Assembly: GCA_049315745.1 (NCBI GenBank)
Contig: JBMOJO010000254.1
Coordinates: forward strand, 1-5,156
From: JADJPL01 sp049315745
GTDB lineage: Bacteria; Bacteroidota; Bacteroidia; Chitinophagales; Saprospiraceae
DNA length: 5,156 nucleotides
Direction of reading: 5' to 3'
In this document: piece after piece, positions 5,112 to 5,156 of the stretch
Layout of the letters: each line of letters opens with the position of its first letter
Numbering within the stretch: the stretch's first letter is position 1
Position numbers and translations under genes: made by a program
The notes under the pieces: model-generated
The model's input: the letters and a program-made list of their open reading frames with translations, nothing else
Database searches by the model: none
What the model was told of the DNA's origin: nothing

Positions 5112-5156
5112 GGGGTTGTGTAAAAAGGTTTTTTACGGCGCTTCGCGCCGAATTAT
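5112..5156 (+). repeat. Dispersed 45-nt repeat, copy 2 (at window end)
   Basis: It begins with GGGGTTGTGTAAA, identical to copy 1 (1021-1033), then a T-rich spacer and a hairpin CGGCGC-TTC-GCGCCG (5136-5150) followed by AATTAT. Compared with copy 1 the stem bases differ but stay paired. It lies upstream of the sigma gene and runs to the edge of the window, so its full length cannot be seen. Confidence 0.7.

Noticed and set aside
1021..5156. Composite mobile element bounded by the two 45-nt repeats
   Set aside because: The copies are in direct, not inverted, orientation, the hairpins have diverged, and no transposase or recombinase is encoded between them.

Overview
The window most likely comes from a member of the Bacteroidota, probably close to Chitinophagaceae. 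The indicators are a tRNA promoter of the Bacteroidota type (TTG, 20 nt, TAnnTTTG), weak or absent Shine-Dalgarno sequences, a secreted GIN-domain (DUF2807) protein, a lipoprotein related to the Bacteroidota lipoprotein pyrophosphatases, and an ECF sigma factor followed by a one-TM protein. These are family-level judgements made by eye; no search was run.

Layout. Positions 1-110 hold no gene that I can support, only a short three-unit repeat and a terminator-like stretch. Positions 111-291 form a complete tRNA-Pro(CGG) unit on the minus strand, with promoter, tRNA and intrinsic terminator. A minus-strand lipoprotein of lipocalin-like appearance follows (292-864). Positions 865-1247 have no gene but contain a highly structured 166-nt element (992-1157) made of an outer inverted repeat enclosing two hairpins. 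Positions 1248-1982 encode a secreted GIN-domain protein on the minus strand. Reading divergently from it, 2128-2688 encodes a lipoprotein with the C-terminal part of a family I inorganic pyrophosphatase but without the metal-binding aspartates. A GNAT/FemAB-like acyltransferase follows (2806-4050, plus). It converges with, and overlaps by 8 bp, a minus-strand pair: an ECF sigma factor (4463-5029) and a small membrane protein that is a plausible anti-sigma factor (4043-4405).

How the genes fit together. The sigma factor and the small membrane protein look like one regulatory cassette. The lipoprotein, GIN protein, pyrophosphatase-like lipoprotein and acyltransferase share an envelope theme, but apart from the sigma pair they appear to be separate transcription units, and nothing in the sequence ties them to one pathway.

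The least explained items are the nested inverted-repeat element at 992-1157, a 45-nt dispersed repeat found inside it and again at the window end (5112-5156) with a covarying hairpin, and the pyrophosphatase-like lipoprotein that has lost its catalytic residues.
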